The notes under the pieces were generated by a model. That model was given only the letters and a program-made list of their open reading frames with translations, ran no database searches and was not told the DNA's origin. DNA of 64,000 bases, taken from Rhabditoides inermis. Its lineage: Eukaryota; Nematoda; Chromadorea; Rhabditida; Rhabditidae. Of the stretch, positions 1 to 17,663 are shown in pieces. The stretch spans positions 207,501 through 271,500 of the forward strand of contig CAWZYM010000232.1 in assembly GCA_963966185.1 (NCBI GenBank), in the 5' to 3' direction. Both the position numbers and the translations under genes were made by a program. The first letter of the stretch is position 1; each line of letters begins with the position of its first letter.

Positions 1-1757
1 CTATCACTATTCTGGGCTATCAATGGCGCGGTGTGCGCGAGACAGAAAAAAACTGAACTTTTGGACCGCAGAATGCATTTTTCCCCCAAAATAAACAACA
101 AAATGATGGGAACAACTGACGTGGATGGGGTCCATGTTCTTCTTGAGCTCGTTGCTCTTGGGTCCGGGGACGGCAGTCTTCATGGAAGGACCCGCGGGCT
201 CCGACGACGCGAGAGCGCTCAGCGAGCGGCAGCCAGCCACGCGGCCTGGTCATTGTTTTTTTTTATTTGTTTACATTACTGGTTGTTTATTGTTCACATA
301 TTTAGGCCCATCGCCACTTGGCAGCAATTAGGGTTCTCTCGGCAATTGGGGAGTGAGGGATGGGTGTTACACTGCTTCTCTCTCCCGTGCTTTGTGTCGC
401 GAATTAGAATTGGAGGCTGTTTTGCATTCCTTCCCTATTTCCTATTTCTCACCAGTTTTTTGTCTGACATGTGCGGCCGAAATGTTTACGTTTCGCCGCT
501 GTGAGAGGGTGGATGAAATAAACAAAATCGATGCACATAAAAAGACGCAGGGTTTTTTTTTAGAGCAGAAACAGTTTTCGAGTAGTTCTTTGGACACTTG
601 CTTGTATAGACACGTGTCAAGAGTGGTGATAACATCAGTCGGCATGTCTGCTCTGCACGCAGTTTATCTATCGATTCGAGGTGTTTTTGATGAATATCGC
701 ACAACACCAAAGAACATTTGGAATCAACAGATCAATTTGCAATTCATCTGTTTCTAATGTGTGTTTAATCCCCAGATCCCTAACTATGTGGTAACAACAA
801 CAACCACAACATTTTGTTCCGTATCTCATACATTGAACTTTATTTTAAATTTTCAATGTGACAATGATCACGGTCCGGATAGTTGCACAGTAGTCGAGCG
901 CGGTCAGGCCCACGACCGCGCCGCACACACGCGACGCTGTGCTGTTTTGCGAATTTGCCAGCAAGCGGTTGAGCGCCATAATTTCTCGCTTGAAATCGCT
1001 ACGCGCTCATTCACATGCGGGGCAGCCTGCGCGCCAGCCGCTCTTTCTGTGAGGCGCGCTGTGCAACTATCCGGGCCGTGCAATGATGCATACATTTTAT
1101 ATAACAAAGGCTTGATAAAATTACTGGTAACTACTACTCACCGACGTTGAAACGGGAAAGCATGGCGGAAGCCGGGAGTGAGAGTGAGAGAGACGGGTGT
1201 TTTGCCCCGCGCGCCCCTTGGCCCCTCCCCCCACACTCTCTCACACCCTCCCCTCTCTCGCTATCTATGCACAAAGCAGCACACTATTTGGAGATGCCGA
1301 AATGAGAAATGCTTGGCGGAGAAAGAGATATTGCTTAGGTGGTGTGAGATTGTCGTGTTGTGCGAAAAATAGCAATGGATTCAATGTCATAGGTTGCGTT
1401 GCTGGCACACCCGCGACCACGACCAGCCCAGTGATGTGACGATGCAGTGAAAGAAAGAAAAGCGAAAGAAATCAAAGTTTTATTTATTTGATAGGATGTT
1501 AACAAAGTGAATGTTTCAGTTGAATGATTTCAGAAGTTAATTTCATTTCATATTCTGAAAATAGAAAAAAATTGTAGCTTTATTCAATTTTGAACCACCC
1601 TGAATGTAGTGTATGCTCGTGCAGAAAGAAGTGCGACTAATTTTGCACGAACTTGCACAAGGCGGGCGTTTCGCAATGCGCTATTTCGTTTGTTTCCTGT
1701 GTTCATTTGTGCATATTTCCACTGTCTTTTGTTCAGATTTACGTTTCTATTTGTAGA
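1..1757. other. Upstream region without a recognised gene
   Basis: I find no convincing coding exon here. The open frames present are short, overlap on both strands and resemble no family I know. The segment is partly AT-rich near 1440-1600, with a pyrimidine-rich stretch at about 1215-1265. It probably holds the promoter and outron of the helicase gene that begins at 1758, plus the flank of a gene outside the window. Confidence 0.5.
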
Positions 1758-7492
<5,735 letters not shown>

Positions 7493-7922
7493 TGGACGGA
7501 TCAGGAGGAGTCTCCGATTTGTGCGAGTGTTTTTTTCAGACTGTGAGTGGTGTGTATCCTTTCTAGATTGCGAACCTTTCATATGAACTCATTACTGTTT
7601 TGTTTATTACTTATGCAGATAAATTACGGTTATAGTTATTGTAACGTCCAAAATCGCAGTGTCAATCTTCCTCTCGTCTTCGCAATTCGCAACACAAACA
7701 CAGGTCAAATCGTCAATGTCTTTTATTAATCACACATGCGCGTTGGAATGAAAAGTACAATATCCGGAGAGAGAATGTGTGTTGTTGAATGCGCAAAGTG
7801 GAGATGATAAGAGTGAAACCCGGAAGATGCAGTGAACGATAATACTGTAAGAGAGACGACAATGTGGCTAGTACTACGATAGGATGCGAGAGGGGGTTAG
7901 TGTACGGGGTAAGTCCAGGGCC
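7493..7922. other. Tail-to-tail intergenic region
   Basis: This region separates the 3' ends of the DDX46 gene (+) and the repeat-protein gene (-). It should hold both 3' UTRs. On the minus strand an AATAAA signal is present at 7722-7727. I saw no AATAAA for the plus-strand gene in this interval. Confidence 0.6.
7722..7727 (-). terminator. Polyadenylation signal of the repeat-protein gene
   Basis: TTTATT on the plus strand reads AATAAA on the minus strand, about 195 nt past the stop codon of the gene ending at 7923. No closer match was seen. Confidence 0.5.
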
Positions 7923-9392
7923 TTAGGTGGGACCCATGCGTACCGGTCCCATCATGACACTCGCGGCTGGAATGGTCATGACTACAGTATTCCCGCCTGA
8001 ACGGTGCATGTCAGGTGGAGAGTGTCTACTGTGCTCACCTCCGACGGGTGCCGTGGGCTGAGTGCGGACGGTGCCGGTGCCTCCCTGGTTGGACACTCCA
8101 TTGCCGCCCATCTGGCCAGGCCCCGACGGGGCAGTCACGGCAGTCATCGTCGACGCAGCGCCCATCTGACCCGGCTGCGAGTTGGCCACTGTGCCCAGCA
8201 CAGACGTCCACGGCGCAGCGTTGATCACTCCGCCCGGCGCAGACGCCGCGGTCATCGTAGACGTGCCAGACGCCGCAGACAGCATCTGCGTGTTCTGCAC
8301 CGCGCCCAGAGATGACGTCCACGGCTGCGCCTGCAGTACTTGGGGGTAGAATCGGTTACTGTAGGTATACATACGTTGATGACGCCTCCGGGCCCGCCAA
8401 CGTTGACGGCGGTCATGGTCGACTGTCCTCCGCCGCCCATCACAGGAAGGGGGGCTCCGACATTGACAGCAGTCATAGTAGACGTTCCTCCGCCCATAGC
8501 GGGAAGAGGAGCACCGACGTTGACGGCAGTCATGGTAGACGTGCCCCCGCCGCCGGCCCCAGGCATCGCTCCGAGTCCGCTCATTCCGGTCGGGGTTCCC
8601 ATGACGGAAGCCCACGGGGCAGCCTGGATCACTCCGCCGCCGCCCACAGTACCCACTGCAGTCATGGTAGACGTGCCTGCAGGTGGCGTCATCATGGCTA
8701 CTGTATTCTCCCGTACCTCCCGCGTCAGTGATGGTCGGTCCGGCGCGCATGACTTGGGTCTGGTCGGCGTCGGCGACGGTGGGGCCGGCGCGCATCACCT
8801 GCAAGAGTGGGTTGGAGGGGGAAGGACGGAATACCATAGGTTGTACTCGCCTTATCGTTTCCGGGCGCGACGCCGACGGCCGTCATAGTGGAGGCGGCAG
8901 TGGGTGCCTGCGTGGGGGCCGTCGTCCCTCCCAGCTCCACCATGGTACAGCCTGCCACCGGACCCAGCGCCGGACCCGGCACCACCGGCGCACCCGGAAC
9001 GATCATCGGCAGAGGACCGCTGGCGGCTGAAAGCATACTGTAGGTAGGAGACTATGGTAGGTACTAACGCTTGGGCCCGACCGGTCCCTGGTTCTGGTAG
9101 GCCTGCTGTCCGGCGGGTCCGAAGTAGCACGACGTGACTCCGCCAGCGCCCTCGCCAGCGTCCATGTACACGGACTGATTGGCATTCTTGCGGACAGGGG
9201 CTGCAAGGGAGGGGTGAGAGAGGGAGAGAGAGAGGGAGAAAGAGAGAGAGGGAGAGGGAGAGAGAGAGAAAAGGCAGAAGAGAGGGATGCGTGCGTACCC
9301 TTGACGCCCATCTGGTTGGGTGCGGCGATGTAGCATGAGGTGACGTTGTTGGGTCCGCTGCCGCCGGCGGCACCCAGATACATGGAGGTCAT
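7923..9392 (-). CDS. Unrecognised low-complexity repeat protein (STMTAV repeats)
   Basis: I do not recognise this protein. It reads from ATG at 9392 to TAA at 7925-7923 through six short introns (for example 8799-8850 and a 40-nt intron near 8677-8716). The N-terminus has two related units, each with a Tyr-rich lead and a VTSCY core. The rest is built from about seven copies of a STMTA[VA] motif embedded in Gly/Pro/Ala-rich sequence, three copies of a VI[NQ]AxPW[AT]S unit, and a tandem VMRAGPT pair. There is no signal peptide or obvious membrane segment. An AG lies 2 nt before the ATG (trans-splice-like). The intron at 8799-8850 starts GCGAGT, and phase requires that GC donor. It lies about 360 nt downstream of the next gene on the same strand and may be the last gene of an operon. 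The 42-nt intron near the 3' end is in frame and free of stops, so it could be retained. Confidence 0.75.
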
Positions 9393-9755
9393 GGCTGCGT
9401 GTGTGGTGGAATGGGGGAGAGGGGGCGAGTAGAAGGGCGAATGTGACCGCCCCCGACCCGCCCGCCCCCCTTGTACGCGCGAGGATGGGTGGGGAAATGA
9501 GGACAGACATGCGAGTGGGGTATGGTAAGTAGGCGGTGATAGGAAAATGTGCTTTAGAAAACAGCACACAAAAGTGATCTGATCATCCGACGATTTCTGG
9601 TGCGTTTGTTTTCACAATAAGAAAGTAAAGCTTTGGTTAAACATTTATCGATACGATTCTCGGAGTTCAATTCAGCCAGTGAGTGAAAGTTAAGTGCACG
9701 CAGATCATGTGTTTCTAAGTGGTAAGAGTGTAAGGGGGCGGGGCTTCGGGTGACG

Positions 9756-9887
9756 TCATTCCTTGGACTGGGTGGCCGTGTCACTCTGGCCAGTCTCCCA
9801 CGTCGGGAACAGCTCCATCACTCCCGTCTGCGGGTGGATGTACCTGGGAGTAGCAGATATGAGAGAGAAAGAGAGAGAGAGAGAGAA

Positions 9888-9936
<49 letters not shown>

Positions 9937-10120
9937 GAGAGAGAGAGGGAGAGAAGTGGTGGCTACCTGTGTATGTTGTAGTGTTCGAGGAGGTGTGCCA
10001 GGTACTGGTAGGAGACCTTGTCGGTGAGCGGAGACACAGCCGAGAAGTCGATCGACCACTGACGCTTGCTCCGGTTGATCGGCAGCTTCACGAACTGGCA
10101 ACGAGGGACTCTCTCTCTCC

Positions 10121-10165
<45 letters not shown>

Positions 10166-10547
10166 CCCACCTCTCCTCCGCTCGTCTTGTACCCCAGCAT
10201 CAGCTGTATCTCATATGGGATGTCGTCGTGATCAGCCAGATCGATCTGCGGGTAGTAGACGAGGAACTCGTTCGGAGAAATGCGCTGCTTCACCTACAAG
10301 CTATACGGTACTCGTAATATACGGTACTCCACCGCACGTCGTCATCGGTGGCGGCTCCGATGTATAGGTTGGCGACGCCGTTGTGCGGTCGGGGCGCCTT
10401 GGCGGAGAGGGTGGTCTAGGAGGGGTGAGTGAGGGGGGGGGGAGGGAGAGGGGAGTGACTGACAGTCTTGTCGCGGCCCGAGTTGGCAGGGGAGGAGTGG
10501 CTGAACTTGGAGGGGGTGGTGCGAGTGCGATGACCACGCGACGACAT
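9756..10547 (-). CDS. Unrecognised conserved-looking protein
   Basis: I do not recognise this protein. Exons join in phase from ATG at 10547 to TGA at 9758-9756. It has a basic, Ser/Thr-rich start (MSSRGHRTRTTPSK), then LYIGAATDDD, VKQRISPNEFLVYYP, IDLADHDDIPYEIQLML, FVKLPINRSKRQWSIDF, YQYLAHLLEHYNIHRYIHP and a polar tail. The mixed-composition core looks like a folded globular domain of roughly 120 residues without a signal peptide or membrane segment. An AG in TTCTTCAG lies 6 nt before the ATG. The start is about 130 nt past the polyadenylation signal of the upstream transporter gene, a spacing typical of nematode operons. Two introns carry long (GA)n or (CT)n runs. The exon edge near 10180-10200 is uncertain. 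Confidence 0.7.
9858..9955. repeat. (GA)n tract in an intron
   Basis: A long GA-rich run with scattered AAAG interruptions fills almost the whole intron between the last two exons of the gene at 9756-10547. Confidence 0.95.
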
Positions 10548-10674
10548 CACACACTGAAGAAATGACAACCCACAACCATTTCGAATCTCTATGATTTGAT
10601 TTTCGCTATCCGTGATATGAGGAAAATCAGACAATCACAAGAAATACAAATTCGAACTATATAGGTATAAGGCG

Positions 10675-10680
10675 TTTATT
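10675..10680 (-). terminator. Polyadenylation signal of the SLC22-like gene
   Basis: AATAAA on the minus strand, about 117 nt past the transporter stop codon and about 130 nt before the next same-strand start codon. Confidence 0.6.
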
Positions 10681-10796
10681 GTACAGCGTTCTATACATAT
10701 TCACAAACAATTAGTTATTAGTTATACACAGTATCACAGTTTGAGTGTGGGCGATGAGCGAGTAGAGGATAGACATTGAGATATTATATGAGTGTT

Positions 10797-13700
10797 CTAT
10801 GCTTTCACCAGTTGTTCCGTCTGCTCCTTCTCCTTCTTTTGCTTCCTCTCCGGCAGGTTCTCGGGAAGAGGACGGTTCTGAAATTATGAGAGGTCAATGA
10901 TACAATCGATATTTCGATCGATACCTTTGTCTCGGGTAGCAGCACTTGGAATAGAGTTGCATCAATGACAGAGAGGGAAGTCATGACGAGATAGGGCACT
11001 GCCTTGTTGCCGGAGAACTAAAAAACACATATATATATCATATACGACACTATTCTATTCACAAGACGAGACTCACCAGAATGAACAGCTGCGGTGCAAT
11101 GATGGTTCCGATGCGTCCGCAGATGCTCTTGAATGAGATGGCCGAGTTGCGCACCACGGTCGGATAGTACTCCACCGCTGTGATGCCCTTCGACATGTAC
11201 ACCTGAGAGGGCTCGCATAGATCCATGAAAGGAAGTGTAAAGGTAAAATTAGCCCCCGATTCAAGAGATAGTTTTTCTCAACGACATCTCTGGCTTATTT
11301 TCGCAATAATGCGCCTGTGGGTGGCGACTCCTGCGTGTTATAAAATCATTTATGGATTACCTGTGAGCAGCACGCAGTCGCTACGATGGAGGCGACTCGG
11401 ATGACGTTGAAGTACTCCTCGTCGTGGCCTGCAACAAGATGTGAACGATGTGTAAGGGCTACTGACACACCGGTGAGATAGAGCAGTGCGATGGAGCCGA
11501 CGCAGAGTGAGATGATTGTCTGCGCTCCAGCATGGAACAGCTTGCGACCACACCACGGGACGTGGTAGTCCAGAACACCTAAAAGAGTGATTTGACAACT
11601 AGCCTTGAAAGGATGAGGAAAGACGGACTGCTTGTAATGTTGATGGCCCATCGGAGACAGCCGTAGATGGAGGAATTGAGGAAGATGGAACCCGACAGCT
11701 TCTCGATGTTGAACAACAAACCGTAGCTGATCATCGCAGTGAAGAACCTGAATTTATTGATTTGATGTTAAACTGATAGATTTGTACTCACATTCCAGCC
11801 GAGAAGGTGATTGTGATAATGGAGAGCTTGGTGGTGTAGAAGAGATGTCGGACATTGTAGTTCTTCACCTTGCTCTCGCGAGACAGATGACGCTGAATTG
11901 AGTGGTTATTATTACATTATCGATTTATTGATTACCTCGTGCTCTAGCGTGAGCATCTTCTCGAGATCGTCGCGCTTCGACTGCTTCACGCCGTCGATGT
12001 TCTGAACGAAGAGTGGGCGGTGTCAATAGGGGCGGTACTTTATGTCACCTGTATCTTCTCCATGACAGCACGGGCCTCTTCGATGCGACCGCGTTGGATC
12101 AGCCAGCGAGGAGACTCGTAGACACACCTGATGTGAATAAGCAGAGAAGTTATTGTGTGCGAATGCGTACTCACCAAAAGAGGACAACGGCAGGAGTGGA
12201 TGCGAGGAATATGACGAGCTGGAGAGTCCTCCAGTCACCCGACAAGTAGGCAATGCCATTCAGAAGAATGTAGTTCGGAGCCCAAGCTGATATCGATTGT
12301 TTTTCGGCAGTAACTTGTAAAAACTCACCAATCAGCGCCGAGATCCAGATGCGGTGTCGTTTCGGCACGTTCTCGATTTTGTAGACAGAGAATACACTGG
12401 AAAATGTTGCATATTCCATGATTATGTTCGAATGCACAGAAAACGTACACAATCTGTCCGCCGTTGAAGAATCCGAGCAGTACTCGCAGGGCAGTGAATG
12501 TGTTGAGATCATTGGGGGAGAAGAAGACAGAGAGGGAGGAGAGGGCGGTGAGATAGTAGGAGATGTGCAGCGTCTGCAATGCGCGCACTTGTCACACCTT
12601 TTAAACTTTCGTGATAAAACTATTAAAACAACTGTAACATACAGTGAGTCGTCCGTACTTGTCGCTCATCCACCCGAATAGGAGGGATCCGAAGAGGACT
12701 CCCACCATCTGCAGAGAGATGGACGACTTGACCCACGAAGAGTCCGAGCACAGGTAGCCCATCTGAAAGATTGACAGTCCAATTCTGCCAGTCCAAACCT
12801 GTCCTTTCCTTTGTGATTTGTGAATCAGCTAACTCACATCAATATTGATCGAGTGGAAGTCGTATGTGTATTCTAGTGTGCAGTTGGCGGTCCTCCATCC
12901 TCCCTCCGTCTTGCACAGATTGTCTGTGCTACCCGCGCAGTGCACCGACTTCGGAGCGGCTCCTGGATAGGATCGATTGGACTGAGTAAGAGGTCCGTTT
13001 ATAAATCTCTGAAACAAAGTGATGACAACAAAGTGATTATTGTGTACTAATGACTGTGAGTGCTAACAATTAAAGGGAGTGTACACTCTGAAATTCGAAG
13101 TTGAGTTAGCACTAGGATGTGAAAATATGATGAAAATGATGCACTTTTGTCTATACAACTATGTGTCGGAGATAGCTCTAAGTCTGTGAAAAGTTCTGTT
13201 AAACACTGAAAATTGGCACCAATTGGCACCAATTTCTGCATTTTGGCACATTTTACGCTCAATTTTTATCGACTTGCCGGCATTTTCAACAAATAGTTAT
13301 ACTGAGAAAGTTGCATCGTTTTCATCATATTTTCATGTCCAGGTGTTAACTCAACTTCGAAATTCATAGTGTACACTCCCTTTAATCTGATAACATTGAT
13401 TGAATACTTATTCAAGAATAAGCGAGCATTTGTCTGCATGAAAAGTGTACGTATACTGCGTACATGAAAGAAAGAGGTAAGGCAGATATCCTTTCTCTCT
13501 CGGCTGTCCTTTCATGTTTGTCCACCTGCGGACAGCGTTTTTTCCAACAACAGTGCAGTGCGATAGCAAGAAATCAGATTTTCAAAGGGTTTCGTCTGTT
13601 ACTAACACTTTGATCAACTGTCAGAAGACATTGATATTTCGATTGCATATTACCACAATTCGTGTCATTAAGTTTCGTTCACAACACACCTGCATAGACC

Positions 13701-14040
13701 ATGAACATCATGTTTCCCATGGCGGACAGAAGGACGAACTCGGAGAAGAGGAGTATCCGCCAGCAGTAGGGCCCGAGACGGGTGAAGTCGTCCATAGTCT
13801 TCGGAGAGACGCCTGCGTCTTCCTGCAATACACGCGTATATTTTTTCTATTCTTATTCTCATTTTCTATTCGTTTTTATTATTATTACGAAATGAATGAT
13901 GAAGGCAGCGATTATAAGTAAATCAACAAACTCACGTCATCGACATCATCATTCATAGTTATAACTGGAAGGCTATCGCGGGGCAGACAGAGCGTGTTCG
14001 AGTGTGCAATCCATCCGGGGTGCGAGTAGTTGTGCCCCAT
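10797..14040 (-). CDS. SLC22-type organic cation/anion transporter (MFS)
   Basis: This is a plasma-membrane transporter of the major facilitator superfamily, organic ion transporter branch. Exons give an intracellular N-terminus, TM1 (LLFSEFVLLSAMGNMMFMVY), then a large extracellular loop with several cysteines (HCAGS, LCKTEGG, TANCTLEY), as is usual in SLC22. TM2-3 contain GSLLFGWMSDKYGR, the MFS GxxxD/R-x-GR loop motif. The TM6-7 loop has ESPRWLIQRGRIEEARAVM, the standard SLC22 signature, and the C-terminus has LLPETK followed by LPENLPERK and a lysine-rich tail. The start was set at 14040; a second ATG near 13955 is possible. The intron at about 13020-13700 carries a 308-bp MITE. The gene is the likely head of a three-gene cluster. 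The substrate cannot be read from the sequence. Confidence 0.88.
13074..13381. mobile_element. MITE family A, copy 1 (TTAA-flanked)
   Basis: A 308-bp element with nearly perfect terminal inverted repeats of about 60 bp, starting AGGGAGTGTACACT at both ends, with TTAA immediately outside each end (13070-13073 and 13382-13385). It has no coding capacity. A second copy of identical length lies at 31478-31785. TTAA flanks are typical of piggyBac-type elements. It lies in an intron of the SLC22-like gene. Confidence 0.9.
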
Positions 14041-14825
14041 GTGTGTGTGTGTGCTTTGCGAGTGTTGCTATAGAGACACGCACCGGTCAGTCACAGCAAA
14101 CTGTACACCCATTCAAACACCGCTCCTTTGTCTTTTGTCTACTCCCCTGCCTCATATTGATATAATTGTATGAATTTTCATGTCTATCTCGCTTTACAAA
14201 GTTACGCCGCAATTCTACAAGTCATGTACAAAACATACATACCTTTGCGGCTGCATTGTCTAGCAGTTGCTGCTTTTCAGTTGCAGGAGGAGGATCGGCG
14301 GTGGACATACCACAATCGAATACTAACAATGGGGTACAATATGCGAATAGGAGGTGAATGGAAGGGAGAGAGGAGAGGGGAGAGAGGGCGCCGCTGCCCG
14401 GATGCGATTATACGTGCGCAGATCCGATTAGTGATGTAGTGAGTGATCAGTGCTGCGAGTTCTGTCACAATTTACATAGTGGTCCCTATACCACACCTAT
14501 CCGCAGTTTTTCCTCTCGCCACTCTGATTTTTATGTTGTTTTCTGTATTGTATAGAAGAGTATGTGTAAGAAGAGATAGAGAGAGAGAGAGAGAGAGTGA
14601 GAAAGAGAGAGAGAGAGAGACAATATAAAGTATTCGTACGAGTGAAACATGGTCTCTCGATATGTGATGACGAGAAACGACTATGCGTGCATTATCGCAC
14701 CGCAAATCATAAGTACTGCGAAAACCGTCGGGTCACCAAAAAAACCGATACTAACTTTGGAGTAGAGAATGCGTTTATTAGAGATACGGATATGAGGTAG
14801 TGTGATACTAGCTAGTAGCTGCTCC
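14041..14825. other. Intergenic region
   Basis: Upstream of the SLC22-like gene and downstream of the secreted-protein gene. It holds a (GA)n run at about 14577-14621 and, on the minus strand, AATAAA at 14774-14779, about 48 nt past the stop codon of the secreted-protein gene. No coding exon was recognised. Confidence 0.6.
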
Positions 14826-15633
14826 TCAGGGAGACATGGTGGTCATCTCCTCGACAAGCTCCAGGAAGCCCATCTCGTACTCTGCAACGGACCACTATGA
14901 AGGGGACCACCCCGACAAAGACCACTCGCAAAGGGACCATCACTCACGCTCGATGAGGATGAAGAATGCCTTGAAGTGGGTCTGGCAGGTGAGCTTGGCC
15001 TCGTAGGACATGGACATCCAGAAGGCCTGCATCTCCGTCTTGAACGAAGCCAGCACAGAGAAGTCGAACGAGCCAGAGAAGCACACCTCGTACGAAAGGA
15101 ACTCCATCTCTTGGATCTGCAAGACGTGACGTCATTGCACTGTCACTTTGTCACTGCCTGTCTGTCACTGTCTGTCTGTCACTCTGTCACTGTCGTCCCA
15201 CTCACGTATAGCTCGTAGAACTCCTTGGCCTCTCCGTCGATCGCCTCCTTCGAGTCCTCGTCCTTGATGGAGTAGAAGAAGTCGGCTGTGAACTCGGAGT
15301 GGACAGAGGTCAGGTACTCGAAGTACAGCTCCTCCGACGAGAAAGACTTGCGCATCTTGATAGCCAGGAAGATCTCCATCTTCTCATCGTCGGACAGCGC
15401 GTTGAAGAACTCGATCTTCTCCTCGGAGAGGAAGGCTGCAGGGAAGAAGTGGTGAGAAGGGAGGGAGGGAGGGAGAGAAAGAGAGAGAAAAATAAAAAGA
15501 GAGAGAGAGAGAGAGAGAGAAAGAAAGGGAGAGAGAGAATTGGACTGACTGAAATAGAAGGTAGGGATCTCGGTGTAGACGACCTTGTAGTTCTCCTTGG
15601 ACACGGCAACCATCATATCGCGGTCTGAAATGT

Positions 15634-15675
<42 letters not shown>

Positions 15676-16339
15676 CTTCCTCTCTTTCTCTCTCTCTCTC
15701 TTTCCCCCTCTCCATCTCTATCCGACTCACACTCTTCAACATCCCAGAAGAAGGTGAACTCTTGCATGATCTTGATGCGCTTCGATTTCTCGATGGTCCC
15801 GAACAGCTCGAGGAAGGCCTTCAGCTCGGACTTCTCCCAGTCAGAGTCATCGAAGGGTCCGCTGAGCTGAAGGGAGAGCGAGAGGGTTGAGAGGAAGAAG
15901 AAGGAGGGAGTGTCTCCGTACCTGGTCGATGATGATGGCGAGCTCGCCAGAGAGCTTCTTCATGAGCTTCTTCAAGTGCTTGAATGACTTGCACGACTTG
16001 CCCCAGTGGAAGCGGGAGGTGAGGAAGTACTTGTACAGCACGTATCCGATCGTGCCCTCCTTGTTGATGTCGAGCGTTCCATCGTCAATCGAGTACTCCT
16101 GATAGAATGTGATGAAATGGAGGCAGCTGGGGACACTCACCGTGGTGGCCTCGACAGAGGACGCGGTCGTCTCCTCGAGGGCGGCTGTCGTCTCCTTCAC
16201 CTGATCGGGGGTCGTCTCATCTCCTCCCATGTACTCGCAGCTCGCAGAGCTCTTCGAGTTCTTCTCCTTCGATCCCTTCGAGCAGTAGTAGAAGTCCTCG
16301 TAGAGCTCCGGGCACCTGTGCTTCACCTGAAAGAGCACG

Positions 16340-16379
<40 letters not shown>

Positions 16380-16825
16380 CTTCTCGACAAACTCCTTGAG
16401 GTACTTCCTGCACCATTTGCGGGCCTCGCGGCTCATTCCCTTCCAGTTGAGGCGGAGTTTATTGATGATGATCTGAACCCTCGGCCATTCTAGTTATTCT
16501 TATTGTAGTTCAGAGATATTGTGTCATGTATCTTGATGATACGGTAACTAGGAATATGATACGGTAACTAGGAATGCAGAATACCGTAACACTCACGGTG
16601 ATATCATTGAATACGGGGGTTCCGGACACGGCTCCGGCAAAAATCTCGATCTCGAGGTCAGCGATGAGCTCAAGGAAGACAACGGCGTCAGAGGGAGCTT
16701 GCGTAGCGACGACATCGATCTCGAAGTACGACGACGACAGACCGCACTTCTTGAGCAGCTTCTTCATGTACTTCTTCCACTGAAACGAACAAGTTGAAGA
16801 GGGAGTGACAGTAAACAGAGAGAGA

Positions 16826-16867
<42 letters not shown>

Positions 16868-17163
16868 CACCTTCTTGTCGGAGAATTTGGACTTGTTCTT
16901 GACTGCAAACACCAGCTCAGTCTGGAGGGCCTTCGACAGTGTGTCGTAGATCTCGATCTGGCTCACGTCGAGGAACACTGAAACGGACGACGTCACCGAT
17001 ATGTGATGATGACGTCACTGACCGGAGAAGATGTTGGTCACCTCCACATCGATGGTGATCTGTGCCTTGTCCGAGATCTTCTCACCGTTGAAGTAGGTGA
17101 TGACTGGAAGGATAATCTATCTCTCCCCCTTCTCTCTCTCCCCCTCTCTCTCTCTCCCTCCCC

Positions 17164-17217
<54 letters not shown>

Positions 17218-17552
17218 CCACACTCAGTGGTGTTGAAGAGAGCGGGCACGAGCGTGGCTACCTCAGCCTTTGTCGTGGCGGAGAGTGTCTCGTACTTGGT
17301 ATAGAATGCGTACTCGAGTGTCGACTCCCAGGGTGTCTGCAGGTACGTGCCAGCCAGCAGTGTCTCCACCATTGTCTCCGTCTCCTCGTTGTAGAACTCG
17401 ATCATGTTGAGGTTGATGCGGAACCAGTCGTAGAACTTCTGGCTGTAGAGGGAGACGGACGTCTTGATCGTGTTCTGGATGTACGTCTTCGGGGGCGTCT
17501 GCGCCAGCGAGGCGCCCACGCAGAGAGCGGAGAGGAAGAGGACGGTCCTCAT
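14826..17552 (-). CDS. Large secreted protein of unknown family
   Basis: I do not recognise this family. The ATG at 17552 opens a clear signal peptide (MRTVLFLSALCVGASLAQ, probable cleavage after the AQ), so the product is probably secreted. About ten exons then encode a long, charged, mostly helical-looking protein. Lys-rich segments with conserved-looking cysteines recur (KKLLKKCGLSSSYFEID, KSCKSFKHLKKLMKKL, YLKEFVEKVKHRCPELYEDF), and a Thr/Ala/Glu-rich linker (EETTASSVEATT) separates the N- and C-terminal halves. Segments of the type ETLSATTKAEV, DALSDDEKMEI and SMSYEAKLTC suggest a degenerate internal repeat. Stop TGA at 14828-14826. A TATA box lies 104 bp upstream and an AG 1 nt before the ATG. 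Nearly all introns are filled with (GA)n or (CT)n. A secreted, strongly expressed nematode-specific protein is my inference. Confidence 0.78.
17127..17216. repeat. (CT)n tract in an intron
   Basis: A CT-rich run, pure in its second half, fills the first intron region of the secreted-protein gene. Confidence 0.95.
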
Positions 17553-17655
17553 ACTGAAACAATGTAGATGAAAGGGGGAAGGTGGAAAGGAGGAGTGCTA
17601 TGCCACGGTAGGAAGAGCTGTGGCCAGCTGGATGGCACTCACTCGCGCCGCTCCG

Positions 17656-17663
17656 CTTTTATA
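17656..17663 (-). promoter_or_regulatory. TATA box of the secreted-protein gene
   Basis: CTTTTATA on the plus strand reads TATAAAAG on the minus strand, flanked by GC-rich sequence, about 104 bp before the start codon at 17552. Transcription would start about 25-30 bp downstream, leaving a short outron that ends in TTTCAG 1 nt before the ATG. Confidence 0.6.

Noticed and set aside
8701..8716. An apparent 16-nt GT-AG intron in the STMTAV-repeat gene
   Set aside because: A 40-nt intron ending at the next CTGCAG keeps the frame and yields the standard GGTSTMTAV unit, so no ultra-short intron is needed.
8340..8888. Plus-strand ORF with TLTAVMVDVPPP repeats
   Set aside because: It is the antisense of the STMTAV repeats and has no independent splice or start support.
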